The notes: generated by a model from the letters alone, not told the origin. A stretch of 64,000 bases of DNA from Streptomyces griseorubiginosus (GCF_001514195.1 NZ_KQ948734.1:154462-218461); one strand, 5' to 3'. Shown: positions 34,969 to 45,743, counted from the stretch's first letter. A program made the numbers and translations.

Positions 34969-36306
34969 TCACACGCGGTCCCCCCGCCACGGCAGCTCCG
35001 CGGTCACCCGGGTGGGTCCCGCGACCGGCGAATCCACCACCAGGATCCCGTCCACCGCGTCCAGCCGCTCCGCCAGCCCCGCGAGCCCTGACCCCGCGGA
35101 CACGTCGGCTCCGCCCACCCCGTTGTCCACCACCTGGAGCAGCAGCCGGTCCTCCACCCGCCACACGTCCACCGCCGCCCCCGTGGCCCGCGCGTGCTTG
35201 CTGACGTTCTGCAACAGCTCCGACACCGTGAAGTACGCGATCCCCTCGATCGCCGGCGCCGGCCGCGACGGCAGATCCACCTCCACCTGCACCGGAACCG
35301 TGCACCGTGAGGCCACCGAGGACAGCGCCGCATCCAGCCCCCGGTCCGTCAGCACGGCGGGATGGATCCCCCGCGCCAGATCCCGCAGCTCCTGAAGCGC
35401 CGTCTTCACCTCACCGTGCGCCTCGTCCACCATCCGCGCCGCCGCCTGCGGATCCTCCGTGAGCTTCTCCTTCGCCAGCCCCAGATCCATCGCTAGCGCC
35501 ACCAGCCGGGCCTGCGCCCCGTCGTGCAGATCGCGCTCGATCCGCCGCAGATCGGCGGCCGCCGTGTCCACCACGACCCCCCGGTCCGACTCCAGCTCCA
35601 CCACCCGCGCCGACAGCCGGGTCGGCCCCAGCAGCCCGTGCACCATCACCCGGTCCACCGTCGTCAGCGCCCGCACGATCCACGGCGTGGCCAGCGTGAA
35701 CAACAGCCCCACCAGCGCGGTCACCCCGATCTCGAACGGGTTGTCCAGGTAGATGTGGTGGGTCTCGTCGCCGTACAGCTGAAGCCCGTCCTGACCGGCG
35801 TACGCCGGGAACACCCAGAACCACAGCGGATACGTCAGCAGCGCCCAGCCGTACACCCAGAAGTTCACCGCGACGACGAACGAGAACAGCGCCCACGGCA
35901 GGTGCAGCACCGAGTACAGCAGCGTCCGCCAGGACGTGCCGCTCTTGAGCACCGCCCCGATCCACGCCATGAACCCGGAGCCCCGGGTCCGCAGCGGCTC
36001 CGGGTCCGCGACCTCCAGGCCCAGCAGCCCCCGCGCCCGCGCCCGCTCCAGCGCCCCGAGCCCACGGCACCCGGCGAGCCCCGCCGCGAAGACCGGGATG
36101 CCGAGGAAGGTCACGAGCAGTCCGGCGCCCAGCGAGACCATCGTGACGGCGTACGTGAACATCAGGATGCTGATCGGCAGGCTCAGCAGCACATAGCCGA
36201 ACTCCCGCCAGGTCCGTCCCTCGAACGGCGCCCGCAGCCCCGCCGGCAGCCGGTGCCGCGTCTCGGGGAACCCGAGCCCACTGTCGTACCCGTAGTCCGT
36301 GGCCAT
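34969..36306 (-). CDS. Sensor histidine kinase (HisKA_3), proximal copy
   Basis: A 445-residue membrane kinase with a Streptomyces-type sensor domain: helices YVLLSLPISILMFTYAV, VSLGAGLLVTFLGIPVFAAGLAG, then two more near 130-165 and 190-215. The dimerisation/phosphoacceptor helix has His261 in RRIERDLHDGAQARL, and the ATPase domain has SELLQNVSKHARA (N box), DNGVGGADVSAGSGLAGLAERL (G boxes). ATG 36306 follows AGAAGGA. It is about 50% identical by eye to the next kinase over the catalytic half; the pair arose by tandem duplication. The signal is unknown. Confidence 0.92.
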   Translation of the reverse strand: MATDYGYDSGLGFPETRHRLPAGLRAPFEGRTWREFGYVLLSLPISILMFTYAVTMVSLGAGLLVTFLGIPVFAAGLAGCRGLGALERARARGLLGLEVADPEPLRTRGSGFMAWIGAVLKSGTSWRTLLYSVLHLPWALFSFVVAVNFWVYGWALLTYPLWFWVFPAYAGQDGLQLYGDETHHIYLDNPFEIGVTALVGLLFTLATPWIVRALTTVDRVMVHGLLGPTRLSARVVELESDRGVVVDTAAADLRRIERDLHDGAQARLVALAMDLGLAKEKLTEDPQAAARMVDEAHGEVKTALQELRDLARGIHPAVLTDRGLDAALSSVASRCTVPVQVEVDLPSRPAPAIEGIAYFTVSELLQNVSKHARATGAAVDVWRVEDRLLLQVVDNGVGGADVSAGSGLAGLAERLDAVDGILVVDSPVAGPTRVTAELPWRGDRV

Positions 36307-36446
36307 CGACGTCGTCCTTCTTCTCTCGCCTGAGCATGTGGTGTCGTCCTGGTTCCACCCTGCTGCGTCGCAGGTCGACGGACCATGGAGACCGTCGGCG
36401 TCTTGGAAGGGGGGTTTTCCCCACCCCCTTCGCCGATACGAGCGCC

Positions 36447-37670
36447 CTACGACCGCTCCGGCGCCCGGTCGCGCCACGGCAGCTCCGCCGTGACGACCGT
36501 CGGACCGCCCGGCGGCGAATCGATGACGAACAGCCCGTCCACCGCGTCCAGCCGCTCCGCGAGCCCTCGCATACCGGTGCCCCCGTCGAGCCGGGCCCCG
36601 CCGCGGCCGTCGTCCCACACCTGGATGAGCAGCCGGTTCTCCGCCCGCCACACGTCGACCGACGCCGACCGCGCCCCGCTGTGCTTGCTGATGTTCTGGA
36701 GCAGTTCCGAGACGGTGAAGTAGGCGATCCCCTCGATCGCCTGGACCGGCCGCGCGTCGAGGTCGGCGGTCACCTTCACCGGCACCGTGCAGCGCGAGGC
36801 GACCGAGGAGAGGGCGGCGTCGAGCCCGCGGTCGGTCAGGACGGCGGGATGAATGCCCCGCGCCAGATCCCTCAGCTCCTGAAGCGCCAGCTTCACCTCG
36901 CCGTGCGCCTCCGCGACCATCGCCTGCGCGTACTCCGGGTCCTCCAGCAGTTTCTCCTTCGCGAGACCGAGCCCCATGGCCAGGTTCACCAGCCGGGCCT
37001 GCGCCCCGTCGTGCAGGTCGCGCTCGATCCGGCGCAGATCGGCGGCGGCCGTGTCGACCACGACCCCGCGGTCCGACTCCAGTTCGGCGATACGGCGTTC
37101 CAGCTCGTCGGAGGGCGACAGCAGCCCCCGCACCATCGCCCGGTCCACGTCGGCGAGGCCCCGGGCGATGAACGGCAGCACCGGCCACAGCACGAACAAC
37201 GAGGTCAGCGTGATCGTGAAGGTCAGCACGCCCCACGGCAGCCGGATGAAGTCGTACAGCACCGTCCGCCAGCCCACGGGGTCCTTCACCCCCAGCCACA
37301 GCTGGGCGATGAAGCCGTTGCCGCCTTTCCTGGTGCGCCACGGCAGCGGGCTCGGCTCGTCCACCCGCACGCCCAGCAGCGCCCGGGCCCGCGCCCGCTC
37401 CAGTTTGCCGAGCTGCCGCGCGCCCAGCAGACCGGCCGCCAGCAGCGGGAATCCGATCACCGTCACGGTCAGCCAGAAACCGGTGAGCAGCACCGTCACG
37501 ACGTAGACGAATCCGAAGACCGACACGGGCAGGTTCGCCAGCAGGTGCGCGATCTCCTTCCACGTGTGCGCGTCGTAGGCGAAGCGGGCCGGCGGCGGCC
37601 GGCCGTCATCGGTTCCGCCGTATTTGCCGGTGGTCACGGCACGGCTCGGGGACGATTGGCGTTCGGTCAT
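36447..37670 (-). CDS. Sensor histidine kinase (HisKA_3), distal copy
   Basis: A 407-residue paralogue of the preceding kinase with the same layout: sensor helices near 45-85 and 140-170, phosphoacceptor His220 in RRIERDLHDGAQARL, ATPase motifs SELLQNISKHSGA and DDGRGGARLDGGTGMRGLAERL. The Asp in the second motif (DDGRGG in place of DNGxGG) is a small departure. The sequence ESDRGVVVDTAAADLRRIERDLHDGAQARLV is shared almost unchanged by both copies in two parts. It is divergent from nuoA, 211 bp away. Confidence 0.92.
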   Translation of the reverse strand: MTERQSSPSRAVTTGKYGGTDDGRPPPARFAYDAHTWKEIAHLLANLPVSVFGFVYVVTVLLTGFWLTVTVIGFPLLAAGLLGARQLGKLERARARALLGVRVDEPSPLPWRTRKGGNGFIAQLWLGVKDPVGWRTVLYDFIRLPWGVLTFTITLTSLFVLWPVLPFIARGLADVDRAMVRGLLSPSDELERRIAELESDRGVVVDTAAADLRRIERDLHDGAQARLVNLAMGLGLAKEKLLEDPEYAQAMVAEAHGEVKLALQELRDLARGIHPAVLTDRGLDAALSSVASRCTVPVKVTADLDARPVQAIEGIAYFTVSELLQNISKHSGARSASVDVWRAENRLLIQVWDDGRGGARLDGGTGMRGLAERLDAVDGLFVIDSPPGGPTVVTAELPWRDRAPERS

Positions 37671-37773
37671 ATGGGCTAGCGTGCCGGGCGAGAGGCCCGT
37701 GCGCCATGAGGTGGACCGCCGCGAGGCGCTGGGGAAAACCCCACCCCCTCTCCTTCTAGGGGTGATGGGCTGC

Positions 37774-37863
37774 TTACCGCGCCTTTACGAGGGCCTAGAC
37801 TCCCGTGCGTACAGATCGTCGAACAGCGGTGTTCAGCAGCTCACGCTGTGTTCAGCGGCTCAC
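37774..37863 (+). promoter_or_regulatory. nuo operon promoter region with 16-bp direct repeats
   Basis: A weak promoter TTACCG (37774-37779), 16 bp, TAGACT (37796-37801) is the best candidate. Downstream, GTGTTCAGCAGCTCAC (37829-37844) and GTGTTCAGCGGCTCAC (37848-37863) are direct repeats 19 bp apart with one difference. CTGTG/CACAG arms flank the second. These lie in the leader just before nuoA (37882) and suggest a regulator bound on one face of the DNA. Confidence 0.5.
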
Positions 37864-37881
37864 AGGGAGCGAGGGGCGGAC

Positions 37882-38304
37882 GTGCCGGAACCGACCGTCG
37901 TCGGTGCAAGCACCGTCGATCCGACTGTCGTCGCGGCGGACTACTTCCAGTCGTACTCGGTCGTAGGACTGCTCGCCGTCGTCGGCGTGCTGTTCGTCGC
38001 GGTCGCCTTCGGCGCCGGACGCCTGCTGCGACCCGTGGTCCCCACCCCCGAGAAACTCCTGACGTACGAGTGCGGAGTCGACCCCGTCGGCGAGGGCTGG
38101 GCCCACACCCAGGTCCGCTACTACGTCTACGCCTTCCTCTACGTCATCTTCGCCGTCGACTCGATCTTCCTGTTCCCGTGGGCGACGGTCTTCGCGGCCC
38201 CCGGCTACGGCGCGGCCACCCTCGTGGAGATGTTCGTCTTCCTGGGCTTCCTCGCCGTGGGGCTTCTGTACGCGTACAAGAAGGGAGTCCTGGCATGGAC
38301 GTGA
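37882..38304 (+). CDS. nuoA: NADH-quinone oxidoreductase subunit A (second nuo set)
   Basis: A 140-residue membrane subunit with three helices. It has the family's [43 protein letters not shown], where the acidic helix forms part of the quinone/proton entry. GTG 37882 is chosen; GAGGGGCGGA lies before it. First of ten coupled genes (A, B, C, H, I, J, K, L, M, N). It overlaps nuoB by 10 bp. Confidence 0.93.
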   Translation: MPEPTVVGASTVDPTVVAADYFQSYSVVGLLAVVGVLFVAVAFGAGRLLRPVVPTPEKLLTYECGVDPVGEGWAHTQVRYYVYAFLYVIFAVDSIFLFPWATVFAAPGYGAATLVEMFVFLGFLAVGLLYAYKKGVLAWT

Positions 38305-39038
38305 CCGGCTCGGAACCCGTTCTGCTCCCGGAACCGAAACGGCTCGGCGCGCTGGCCCGTCTCGCCCCCGAGCCGATGAAGGTGGTCCTCAACTGGGGCC
38401 GCCGCTACTCCCTCTGGGTCTTCAACTTCGGCCTCGCCTGCTGCGCGATCGAGTTCATCGCCGCGTCGATGGCCCGCCACGACTTCATCCGCCTCGGTGT
38501 CATCCCCTTCGCCCCGGGGCCCCGCCAGGCCGACCTGATGGTCGTCTCCGGCACGGTCACGGACAAGATGGCCCCGGCGGTGAAGCGCCTGTACGAACAG
38601 ATGCCCGAGCCCAAGTACGTCATCTCCTTCGGCGCGTGCAGCAACTGCGGCGGCCCGTACTGGGACTCCTACTCGGTGACGAAGGGCGTCGACCAGATCA
38701 TCCCGGTGGACGTCTACGTCCCCGGCTGCCCGCCACGCCCGGAGGCCCTCCTCCAGGGCATCCTGAAACTCCAGGAGAAGATCGCGAGGGAGTCGCTGGG
38801 GGAGCGGTACGGGGTGACGTCGGGGATGTCGGGAACGTCGGGGACATCGGGGACATCGGGAGTGTCCGGGGGCCGCGCGTCGGTGGCGGCGCTCCAGAGC
38901 GGGTTGGTGCAGGGACCGGGGTCGGCGACCGGACCTGTTTCTGATTCTGATTCTGCTTCTGGTGCTTCTGCTTCTGCTATTGGTTCTGGTTCGGGCTCGG
39001 GCTTGGATTCGGGTTCTGTTGAGGGGGGTGCGCGGTGA
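38295..39038 (+). CDS. nuoB: NADH-quinone oxidoreductase subunit B with a Ser/Gly tail
   Basis: A 247-residue subunit carrying the N2 [4Fe-4S] cluster that passes electrons to quinone. All ligands are present: Cys49-Cys50 in GLACCAIE, Cys115 in FGACSNCGG and Cys145 in VPGCPPRPE. The normal protein ends near residue 170. What follows is a tail of [15 protein letters not shown] and alternating Ser-Asp/Ser-Ala/Ser-Gly units (about 75 residues). The DNA under it is made of GGGACATCGG and TCTGATTCTG repeats and is less GC-rich, looking like slippage expansion. Overlaps nuoC by 4 bp (GTGA). Confidence 0.92.
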   Translation: MDVTGSEPVLLPEPKRLGALARLAPEPMKVVLNWGRRYSLWVFNFGLACCAIEFIAASMARHDFIRLGVIPFAPGPRQADLMVVSGTVTDKMAPAVKRLYEQMPEPKYVISFGACSNCGGPYWDSYSVTKGVDQIIPVDVYVPGCPPRPEALLQGILKLQEKIARESLGERYGVTSGMSGTSGTSGTSGVSGGRASVAALQSGLVQGPGSATGPVSDSDSASGASASAIGSGSGSGLDSGSVEGGAR

Positions 39039-40933
39039 CGGCCGTCGGCTGGCTGCCCGCCCCCGCCGAGGAACTGTTCGGCCCGGAGGCCACCGCGGAG
39101 GAGTCGTACGAGGTCCTCACGGTGGACGTCCCGCCCGCGTCCTGGCTCACCGCGCTCGCTGTCGCCCGCGACGAGCTGGGCTGCACCTACTTCGACTGGC
39201 TGAGCGCGGTCGACGAACCCGGCACCGGCTTCCGCGTGGCAGCCCACGTGGCGGCCCTCGCCCCGGTACGACGCCTGCTGCTCCGCACGACGGTCCCGCA
39301 CGAGACCCCGGTCCTGCCCACCGCCGTCGACATCTACGCGGGCGCCGCCTGGCACGAACGCGAGACCCACGAGATGTTCGGCGTCACCTTCGAGGGCCAC
39401 CCCTCCCTCGCCCACCTGCTGCTCCCGGAGGCCTTCGAGGGCCACCCCCTCCGCAAGGACTTCGTCCTGGCCGCCCGGGTCGCCAAGGCCTGGCCCGGCG
39501 CGAAGGAACCGGGCGAGTCCGAACACGGCGGCCCCAAGCGCCGCCAGATGCTCCCCCCAGGAGTCCCCGACCCCAACGACTGGGGCCCCCAGAAGGGCCA
39601 ACTCCCCCCCACCCCAACCCGCCCGACCCGCACCCCCCGCCCCACCTCGGACCGCCCCGTCCGCCGAGCCCGCTCGGCGTCGGAGGGCTCGGCGAGCCAG
39701 ACGGAGACGCCGGGGGCCGGCGCTGGCGCGGGGGCAGGCTCTGCGGGGGCGGTTCCGGGTGCGGGTGCTGGTGCTGGTGCTGGTGCCGGGGCTGGGGCTG
39801 GGGGTGCGGTTCCGCGTCGGGCGCGGTCGGCTTCGGAGGGGTCGGCGAGTCAGGCGGGGACGCGGGGTGCCGGGACCGGGGCAGGCTCTGCGGGCACGAC
39901 TCCGGCTCCGGGTGCTGGTGCTGGTGCTGGGGCTGCGGGTGCGGCTCCGCGTCGGGTGCGGTCGGCTTCGGAGGGGTCGGCGAGTCAGGCGGGGACGCGA
40001 GGTGCAGGCACTGCGGCTGGGGCTGCGGGTGCAGTCCCGCGTCGGGCGCGGTCGGCGTCGGACGGGTCCGTGAGCCAGGTCGGGGAGTCCGGTACGTCCG
40101 GCGCTCCGACACCCGGTTCGCCCGAGACTGAGTCGGCAGCTCCGACGCCCGGTTCGCCCGAGGCCGAGTCGGCAGCTCCGGTGGCTGACTCGCCCGAGAC
40201 CCGGTCGGCTGCACCAGCGACCGGCTCGCCCGCGTCCGAGTCGGCGGCACCGGCCCGCTCGCCCGAGTCCTCGTCGGGCACCCCGACGAAGGGCCGGCCC
40301 GCGTCGGATGCAGCCACCTCACAGCGCCCGGCGAGCAGCGGTACGACCTCGAGCAGCGCTACTCCCGCAGGCCCGCGCCGCGGTCGCAGTGCCTCGGGCG
40401 GATCCGCGAGTCAGCGCGCCACGACCACCCCCGAACCGTCGCCGTCGCCCTCGCCGTCTCCGGAGGAATCGGGCTCCAACCCCGCTCGCCCCAGGACCCC
40501 CGTCCCCCCGCGCAGCTCCGACGCCCCGTGGCACCACGCCCGCCCGGCCTTCGACGACCCGGTACCGAAGCGACCCCGCACCCCCGAGGACGCGGAACTC
40601 ACCCGGAGCCCCGAGCCTCCCACGGTCCCTGAGCCACCCACGACTCCCGTTGAGCCCTCGGGGTCCGAGAACCCGGCCCCTGAAGCCGCCGAGCCGGGCT
40701 CCGAACCCGCTGCTCCAAGCCCACGGGACGCCGACTCGACCCCCGACGACTCCACTACCGGCGACGACTCCACCACCGGCGACGACTCGACCCCGGATGA
40801 CCCGCCCTCGGCCGAGACGCCCCCAGCCGAGACACCCCCGGCCGAGTCGACTTCCGACGAGCCGTCGCCCACCGACACCTCAAATCCCCACCCCCGAAAC
40901 ACCCCCGACCACCCCACCGGAGGCCCGCAGTGA
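39035..40933 (+). CDS. nuoC: NADH-quinone oxidoreductase subunit C with a 430-residue repetitive tail
   Basis: A 632-residue protein; ordinary NuoC has about 180-220. Residues 1-190 are the 30-kDa subunit domain, with [46 protein letters not shown] and [15 protein letters not shown]. From about 195 on it is disordered. The motif [13 protein letters not shown] or a close form occurs four times between 39660 and 40075, with a weaker fifth near 40380, separated by long Gly-Ala runs. A Pro/Ser/Glu-rich part and [17 protein letters not shown] complete it. No NuoD domain is hidden in the tail. GTG 39035, coupled to nuoB and nuoH. Confidence 0.88.
   Translation: MTAVGWLPAPAEELFGPEATAEESYEVLTVDVPPASWLTALAVARDELGCTYFDWLSAVDEPGTGFRVAAHVAALAPVRRLLLRTTVPHETPVLPTAVDIYAGAAWHERETHEMFGVTFEGHPSLAHLLLPEAFEGHPLRKDFVLAARVAKAWPGAKEPGESEHGGPKRRQMLPPGVPDPNDWGPQKGQLPPTPTRPTRTPRPTSDRPVRRARSASEGSASQTETPGAGAGAGAGSAGAVPGAGAGAGAGAGAGAGGAVPRRARSASEGSASQAGTRGAGTGAGSAGTTPAPGAGAGAGAAGAAPRRVRSASEGSASQAGTRGAGTAAGAAGAVPRRARSASDGSVSQVGESGTSGAPTPGSPETESAAPTPGSPEAESAAPVADSPETRSAAPATGSPASESAAPARSPESSSGTPTKGRPASDAATSQRPASSGTTSSSATPAGPRRGRSASGGSASQRATTTPEPSPSPSPSPEESGSNPARPRTPVPPRSSDAPWHHARPAFDDPVPKRPRTPEDAELTRSPEPPTVPEPPTTPVEPSGSENPAPEAAEPGSEPAAPSPRDADSTPDDSTTGDDSTTGDDSTPDDPPSAETPPAETPPAESTSDEPSPTDTSNPHPRNTPDHPTGGPQ
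39655..40075. repeat. Coding repeats in nuoC ([13 protein letters not shown] units)
   Basis: Near-identical DNA units built around CGGTCGGCTTCGGAGGGG begin near 39664, 39812, 39950 and 40037, joined by GGTGCTGGTGCTGG-type runs coding Gly-Ala. The two central copies are almost identical at the DNA level, pointing to recent duplication. Confidence 0.85.
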
Positions 40934-41898
40934 ACGACGCTCTCGACGTCGCCCTGCGACTCCTGATCGTCTTCGTCGTCTTCCTCACCTTCCCCTTGAT
41001 CATCGGCCAGACCGAGCACAAGGTGATGGCCCACATGCAGGGCCGCCTGGGCCCCATGTACGCCGGCGGCTTCCACGGCTGGGCCCAACTCGTCGCGGAC
41101 GGCGTCAAGTTCGCCCAGAAGGAAGACGTCGTCCCGGCAGGCGCGGACCGCCGCATCTTCCAACTCGCCCCCGCCGTCGCCCTCCTGCCCTACCTCCTCG
41201 TCCTCCTCGCCATCCCGATCGGCCCCGGCGAGGGCGCCGTCGGCGAGGTCGTCGACGCAGGCGTCTTCTTCGTGCTCGCCGTGATGGGCGTGGGTGTCCT
41301 CGGCTCCCTCATGGCCGGCTGGGCCTCCGCCAACAAGTTCTCCCTCCTCGGCGGCCTCCGCACCGCCGCCCAGCTCCTCGCCTACGAGCTCCCGATGCTG
41401 CTCACCGCCGCCTCCGTGGCGATGGCCGCCGGGACCGTCTCCCTCCCCGGCATCCTCGACGCCTTCGAGTGGTGGTGGCTGCCCTGGCAGATCGTCGGCG
41501 CGATCGTCTTCTTCGTCGCCGGCCTCGCTGAACTCCAGCGCCCTCCCTTCGACATGCCCGTCGCCGACTCGGAGATCATCTTCGGTGCCTACACCGAGTA
41601 CACCGGCCTCCGCTTCGCCCTGTTCCTCCTCGCCGAGTACGCCGGAATCGTCGTCCTGTGCGGCCTCACCACCGTCCTCTTCCTGGGCGGTTGGCACGGC
41701 CCCTGGGGCGCCGACGGCCTCGGCTGGGTCTGGACCCTCCTCAAGACAGCCCTGCTCGCCTTCGTCGTCATCTGGCTCCGCGTGACCTACCCCCGCCTGC
41801 GCGAGGACCAGCTCCAGAAGCTCTCCTGGACCCTCCTCGTCCCCCTCTCCCTCGCCCAGATCGCCCTCACCGGCATCGTCAAGGTGGTGATCCAGTAG
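40930..41898 (+). CDS. nuoH: NADH-quinone oxidoreductase subunit H
   Basis: A 322-residue membrane subunit with eight helices that forms the quinone chamber and links the peripheral arm to the proton channels. Signatures: [40 protein letters not shown], the Glu/Arg-rich loop [36 protein letters not shown] 40930 overlaps the nuoC stop. The Arg-Arg-Ile-Phe turn after the quinone loop and overall length are normal, so this arm is likely functional. Confidence 0.94.
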   Translation: MNDALDVALRLLIVFVVFLTFPLIIGQTEHKVMAHMQGRLGPMYAGGFHGWAQLVADGVKFAQKEDVVPAGADRRIFQLAPAVALLPYLLVLLAIPIGPGEGAVGEVVDAGVFFVLAVMGVGVLGSLMAGWASANKFSLLGGLRTAAQLLAYELPMLLTAASVAMAAGTVSLPGILDAFEWWWLPWQIVGAIVFFVAGLAELQRPPFDMPVADSEIIFGAYTEYTGLRFALFLLAEYAGIVVLCGLTTVLFLGGWHGPWGADGLGWVWTLLKTALLAFVVIWLRVTYPRLREDQLQKLSWTLLVPLSLAQIALTGIVKVVIQ

Positions 41899-41900
41899 CC

Positions 41901-42533
41901 ATGGCCCCGATTCCTGGCAGCGGCCTCGCCAAGGGCCTGGCCGTCACCCTGCGCACGATGACGAAGAAGACCGTCACCGAGCAGTACCCCGACACCCAGC
42001 CCGACCTCCCGCCCCGCACCCGCGGGGTGATCGGCCTGTTCGAGGAGAACTGCACGGTCTGCATGTTGTGCGCCCGTGAGTGCCCCGACTGGTGCATCTA
42101 CATCGACTCCCACAAAGAGACGGTCCCCGCCGCGACCCCCGGTGGCCGCGAACGCAGCCGCAACGTCCTCGACCGTTTCGCCATCGACTTCTCCCTCTGC
42201 ATGTATTGCGGTATCTGCATCGAGGTGTGTCCTTTCGACGCCCTGTTCTGGTCCCCGGAGTTCGAGTACGCCGAGACCGACATCCGCGACCTGACCCACG
42301 AGCGGGACAAGCTGCGGGAGTGGATGTGGACCGTCCCGGCCCCGCCCGCCCTCGACCCCGGCGCGGAGGAGCCGAAGGAGATCGCCGCCGCCCGCAAGAC
42401 CGCCGAAAAACTGGCGACGACCCAGCCCCAGCCGACGACCCAGCCCCAGCCGACGGACCCGACCGGATCTAACCCAGAGCCGCCCACCGAGCCGCCCGCC
42501 GGGCCCACCGCCCCTGAGGGAGACGCCCCGTGA
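41901..42533 (+). CDS. nuoI: NADH-quinone oxidoreductase subunit I (2 x [4Fe-4S])
   Basis: A 210-residue ferredoxin-like subunit carrying clusters N6a and N6b. First motif Cys51-x2-Cys54-x2-Cys57-x3-Cys61 ([11 protein letters not shown]), second Cys100-x2-Cys103-x2-Cys106-x3-Cys110 ([11 protein letters not shown]). After about residue 165 comes a Pro/Thr/Gln tail with TTQPQP repeated. ATG 41901 starts 2 bp after the nuoH stop. Lacking EFG in this operon, NuoI would be the likely entry point for electrons from a soluble ferredoxin. Confidence 0.93.
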   Translation: MAPIPGSGLAKGLAVTLRTMTKKTVTEQYPDTQPDLPPRTRGVIGLFEENCTVCMLCARECPDWCIYIDSHKETVPAATPGGRERSRNVLDRFAIDFSLCMYCGICIEVCPFDALFWSPEFEYAETDIRDLTHERDKLREWMWTVPAPPALDPGAEEPKEIAAARKTAEKLATTQPQPTTQPQPTDPTGSNPEPPTEPPAGPTAPEGDAP

Positions 42534-43345
42534 CCCTCGCCGCAGCCACCGCGACGACGGCGCACCCCACACTCACCACAGTCGCCGCCGAATCCCACGG
42601 CTTTCTCTCCCCGACCGGCGTCGAGGTCGCCTTCCTGCTCGTCGGCCTGGTCACCTTCGGCGCCGCCCTCGTCACCGTCACCACCAAGCAGCTGGTGCAC
42701 GCCGCCCTGTGGCTGGTGGTGGCCCTCGGCGGCCTCGCCGTCGAATACCTCCTGCTCACCGCCGAGTTCATCGCCTGGGTGCAGGTCCTCATCTATGTCG
42801 GTTCCGTAGTCGTCCTCCTTCTGTTCGGTCTGATGCTCACCAGGGCCCCCATCGGCCGTTCTCCGGACGCCGACTCCGGCAACCGCTGGGCCGCCCTCGT
42901 GGTGGCCGTCGCCGCGGCCGCGGCCCTGGTCTGGGTGGTCGCCGACGCCTTCCGCACCACCTGGATCGACCTGGACGGCCCCGCCGCCGGCTCCACCGAG
43001 GCCACCGGCGCCAGCCTCTTCCAGAACTGGGTGCTCCCCTTCGAGGCCCTCTCCGTCCTGCTCCTCGCGGCCCTGGTCGGCGCGATCGTCCTGTCCCGCA
43101 AGGCGAAGGCGGAGTCGAGCTCTCCCCCTCTGAACTCCCGAGCCGCGACCGGTAGTTCCCCATCTGCTCCGAATTCCCGTAATCGCCCGATCAGGCGAAA
43201 TGGGCGATCCGAGGCAACCCGATCGGCTGCGGGAACCGAGCCGACGGCCAGAGGAACGGCGTCGACGACCAAGGAAACGGGGCCGACCGAGGCAAGCAAC
43301 CCGGTCGAGGCAACCAACCCGACCGAGCAGGAAGGCGCCCGCTGA
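42530..43345 (+). CDS. nuoJ: NADH-quinone oxidoreductase subunit J
   Basis: A 271-residue membrane subunit with five helices ([62 protein letters not shown] and later ones). NuoJ usually ends at about 200 residues; the extra 70 are a polar Ser/Thr/Glu-rich tail with [20 protein letters not shown]. The DNA of the tail is repeat-like. GTG 42530 overlaps the nuoI stop (GTGA). Confidence 0.92.
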   Translation: MTLAAATATTAHPTLTTVAAESHGFLSPTGVEVAFLLVGLVTFGAALVTVTTKQLVHAALWLVVALGGLAVEYLLLTAEFIAWVQVLIYVGSVVVLLLFGLMLTRAPIGRSPDADSGNRWAALVVAVAAAAALVWVVADAFRTTWIDLDGPAAGSTEATGASLFQNWVLPFEALSVLLLAALVGAIVLSRKAKAESSSPPLNSRAATGSSPSAPNSRNRPIRRNGRSEATRSAAGTEPTARGTASTTKETGPTEASNPVEATNPTEQEGAR

Positions 43346-43752
43346 TGCACCTCGCCTATCCCGCCGTACTCGCCGCCCTCCTCTTCTGCACCGGCCTCTA
43401 CGGAGTCCTCGCCCGCCGCAACGCGATCCTCGTCCTGATGTCGGTCGAGCTGATGCTCAACGCCGTCAACCTGAACCTGGTCGCCTTCGACGTCTGGCTC
43501 AGCAAGGCCGCCGAGGAGACCCTGCACTCCGGTCAGGCCCTGACCCTGTTCACCATCGCCATCGCCGCGGCCGAGATCGGCATCGGCCTCGCGATCGTCC
43601 TCGCCGTCCACCGCAACCGCGGCACCGCAGACATCGACAAGCTCCGCGACACCGCCGAGGGCCACGGCCCCGAAGACACCGACGACGACGCCCGCACGGC
43701 CGAGCCGGCCGCGGAGACCGGGCGGACCGGGAAGGCTGAGGCCACCGCGTGA
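43345..43752 (+). CDS. nuoK: NADH-quinone oxidoreductase subunit K
   Basis: A 135-residue three-helix subunit: [40 protein letters not shown] and [30 protein letters not shown]. The two membrane Glu residues needed for proton transfer (SVELM and AAEIG) are present. The last 35 residues are a polar extension. ATG shares a base with the nuoJ stop (TGATG). Confidence 0.94.
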   Translation: MHLAYPAVLAALLFCTGLYGVLARRNAILVLMSVELMLNAVNLNLVAFDVWLSKAAEETLHSGQALTLFTIAIAAAEIGIGLAIVLAVHRNRGTADIDKLRDTAEGHGPEDTDDDARTAEPAAETGRTGKAEATA

Positions 43753-45743
43753 CCACGACCACCCTCGCCGTCCTCGTCCCCCTCCTTCCGTTCCTGGGTG
43801 CCGCGGCCGGCCTGCTCCTGGGCCGCACCGCCCCCGGCTTCGTCCGCCCCCTCGCTGTCGTCCCGACGCTCGCCGCCCTCGCACTGGCCGCGGTGGTCGC
43901 CGTACGCCAGGGCGGCGACCAGGCGGTGAACGCGGCCACCGAACTCACGCCGACCGGCTCGGTCCCGATCGAACTCGCCCTGCACATCGACGGCTTCGCC
44001 GCCCTCGTCGCCGTCCTGGTGGCCTTCGTCGCCACCTGCGTGCAGATCTACTCGACGGGCTATCTGCGCGACGACCCGCGCTACCCCTCGTACGCCGCTC
44101 TCGTCTCCCTGTTCACCTCCGCGATGCTGCTCGTCGTCTACTCCGGCGACCTGATCGTGCTGCTGGTCGGCTGGGAGGTCATGGGCATCTGCTCGTACTT
44201 CCTCGTCGGCCACTACTGGGAGACTCCCGAGGCCCGCGCCGCCTCCCTCAAGGCCTTCCTGGTGACCAAGCTCGGCGACGTCCCCTTCCTGATCGGCCTG
44301 TTCGCGCTGGCCACCGACGCCGGGTCCTTCCGGATCACGAAGGTCCTCGACACCGTCGCGCACGGCGGACTCGACCACCCGACCCTGATCGCCCTGCTCC
44401 TCCTCGCGGGCGTGGCGGGCAAGTCGGCGCAGTTCCCGCTGCACACCTGGCTCCCCGACGCGATGGCGGGCCCCACGCCCGTCTCCGCGCTCATCCACGC
44501 CGCGACGATGGTCGCCGCCGGTGTCTACTTCATCGCCCGTCTCCTTCCGGTCTTCGAGGCGTCCCGGGCCGCGATGGTGGTCCTCGCCGTCATGGCCGCC
44601 GTCACGATGCTCGGCTCGGGTCTCGCCGCCCTCGCGCAGGACGACATCAAACGCGTCCTCGCCTACTCGACGATCGGTCAGCTCGGCTACATGACCGGCG
44701 CCCTCGCCGTCGGCGACCGCGGCGCCGCCGTCTTCCACCTCCTGTCCCACGGCGCCTTCAAGGCGCTCCTGTTCCTCGCGGCCGGCGTGATCATCCACGC
44801 CGCCGGCACCAACTCACTCGCCGCCATGTCCCGCATGAAGGACCTGCGCCTCCGCGTTCCCGACGCCTTCTGGACGATGACCGTGGCGCTCCTCGCGCTC
44901 GCCGCGATCCCGCCCTTCAGCGGCTTCTTCTCCAAGGAGTCCGTCCTCGGCGCCGCCGAGCACGTCGCCACCGGCCACACCGAGCACGCCCCCGGCGCCG
45001 CCGGCTGGATCACCCTGGTCGCCGGCCTGATCACGGCCCTGCTCACCGCGGCGTACGCGACCCGCCTGTGGCTGCTGGCCTTCCACGGACGAGGCGCCGA
45101 AGCGCCCGACCACGGCCGCCAGCCGCTGACGATGAACGTGGTGCTGTGGGTTCTCGCAGTCCCCTCCCTCGCCCTCGGCGCCTTCGCCTACCGTGTGCTG
45201 CCCGACTGGTTCGACGGACGCGACCTCACCCCGACCCTCACCACCTCCGTCCTCGGCACGGGCGTGGCCCTGATCGGCGGCCTGGTCACCTACGCCGCCT
45301 GGCGCCACACCAGCGCGGCCGCGGCGGCCGTCCCGCTGGGTGCGGTCGCCGCCCACCCCGAGGGCGACGCCGGACTGGTCGAGGCCGAGGCCATCGCCAC
45401 CCACGAGCCCGCCTACGGAGACGTGGCCTACGCGCCCGACCCCGCCGACCCCGGCCGGCTGCTGCTGGGGCCCCTGCACCGCCACGCGGCCGTCGGCTTC
45501 CACCTGGACGCCCTGTACACGGCCGTCTTCGTCCGCCCCGTCCAGGCCGGAGCCACCCTCGTGCGGTTCCTGGACCGGGAGGTCGTCGAGACGTACGTGC
45601 GCGGCGCGGGCGCGTTGCCCCGCTGGCTCGGCGTCGCCGTACGGCGAGCCCAGACCGGCAATCTCCAGACCTATGTGAGCGCGCTGCTCGCCGGCACCGT
45701 CGTCCTCGCGGTCGCCGTCGTCCTCGTCGCCACGGGAGCGTGA
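43749..45743 (+). CDS. nuoL: NADH-quinone oxidoreductase subunit L
   Basis: A 664-residue antiporter-like proton channel, distal in the membrane arm. Conserved parts include [20 protein letters not shown] (key Glu), [37 protein letters not shown] (key Lys) and the [14 protein letters not shown] segment. About 15-16 helices plus the lateral helix at the C-terminal end. GTG 43749 overlaps the nuoK stop. Length is normal for the family. Confidence 0.95.
   Translation: MTTTTLAVLVPLLPFLGAAAGLLLGRTAPGFVRPLAVVPTLAALALAAVVAVRQGGDQAVNAATELTPTGSVPIELALHIDGFAALVAVLVAFVATCVQIYSTGYLRDDPRYPSYAALVSLFTSAMLLVVYSGDLIVLLVGWEVMGICSYFLVGHYWETPEARAASLKAFLVTKLGDVPFLIGLFALATDAGSFRITKVLDTVAHGGLDHPTLIALLLLAGVAGKSAQFPLHTWLPDAMAGPTPVSALIHAATMVAAGVYFIARLLPVFEASRAAMVVLAVMAAVTMLGSGLAALAQDDIKRVLAYSTIGQLGYMTGALAVGDRGAAVFHLLSHGAFKALLFLAAGVIIHAAGTNSLAAMSRMKDLRLRVPDAFWTMTVALLALAAIPPFSGFFSKESVLGAAEHVATGHTEHAPGAAGWITLVAGLITALLTAAYATRLWLLAFHGRGAEAPDHGRQPLTMNVVLWVLAVPSLALGAFAYRVLPDWFDGRDLTPTLTTSVLGTGVALIGGLVTYAAWRHTSAAAAAVPLGAVAAHPEGDAGLVEAEAIATHEPAYGDVAYAPDPADPGRLLLGPLHRHAAVGFHLDALYTAVFVRPVQAGATLVRFLDREVVETYVRGAGALPRWLGVAVRRAQTGNLQTYVSALLAGTVVLAVAVVLVATGA

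Noticed and set aside
39655..40075. Repeats in nuoC as a possible CRISPR array
   Set aside because: Repeats are in frame with coding sequence, units and spacers are both repetitive, and no cas gene is present.
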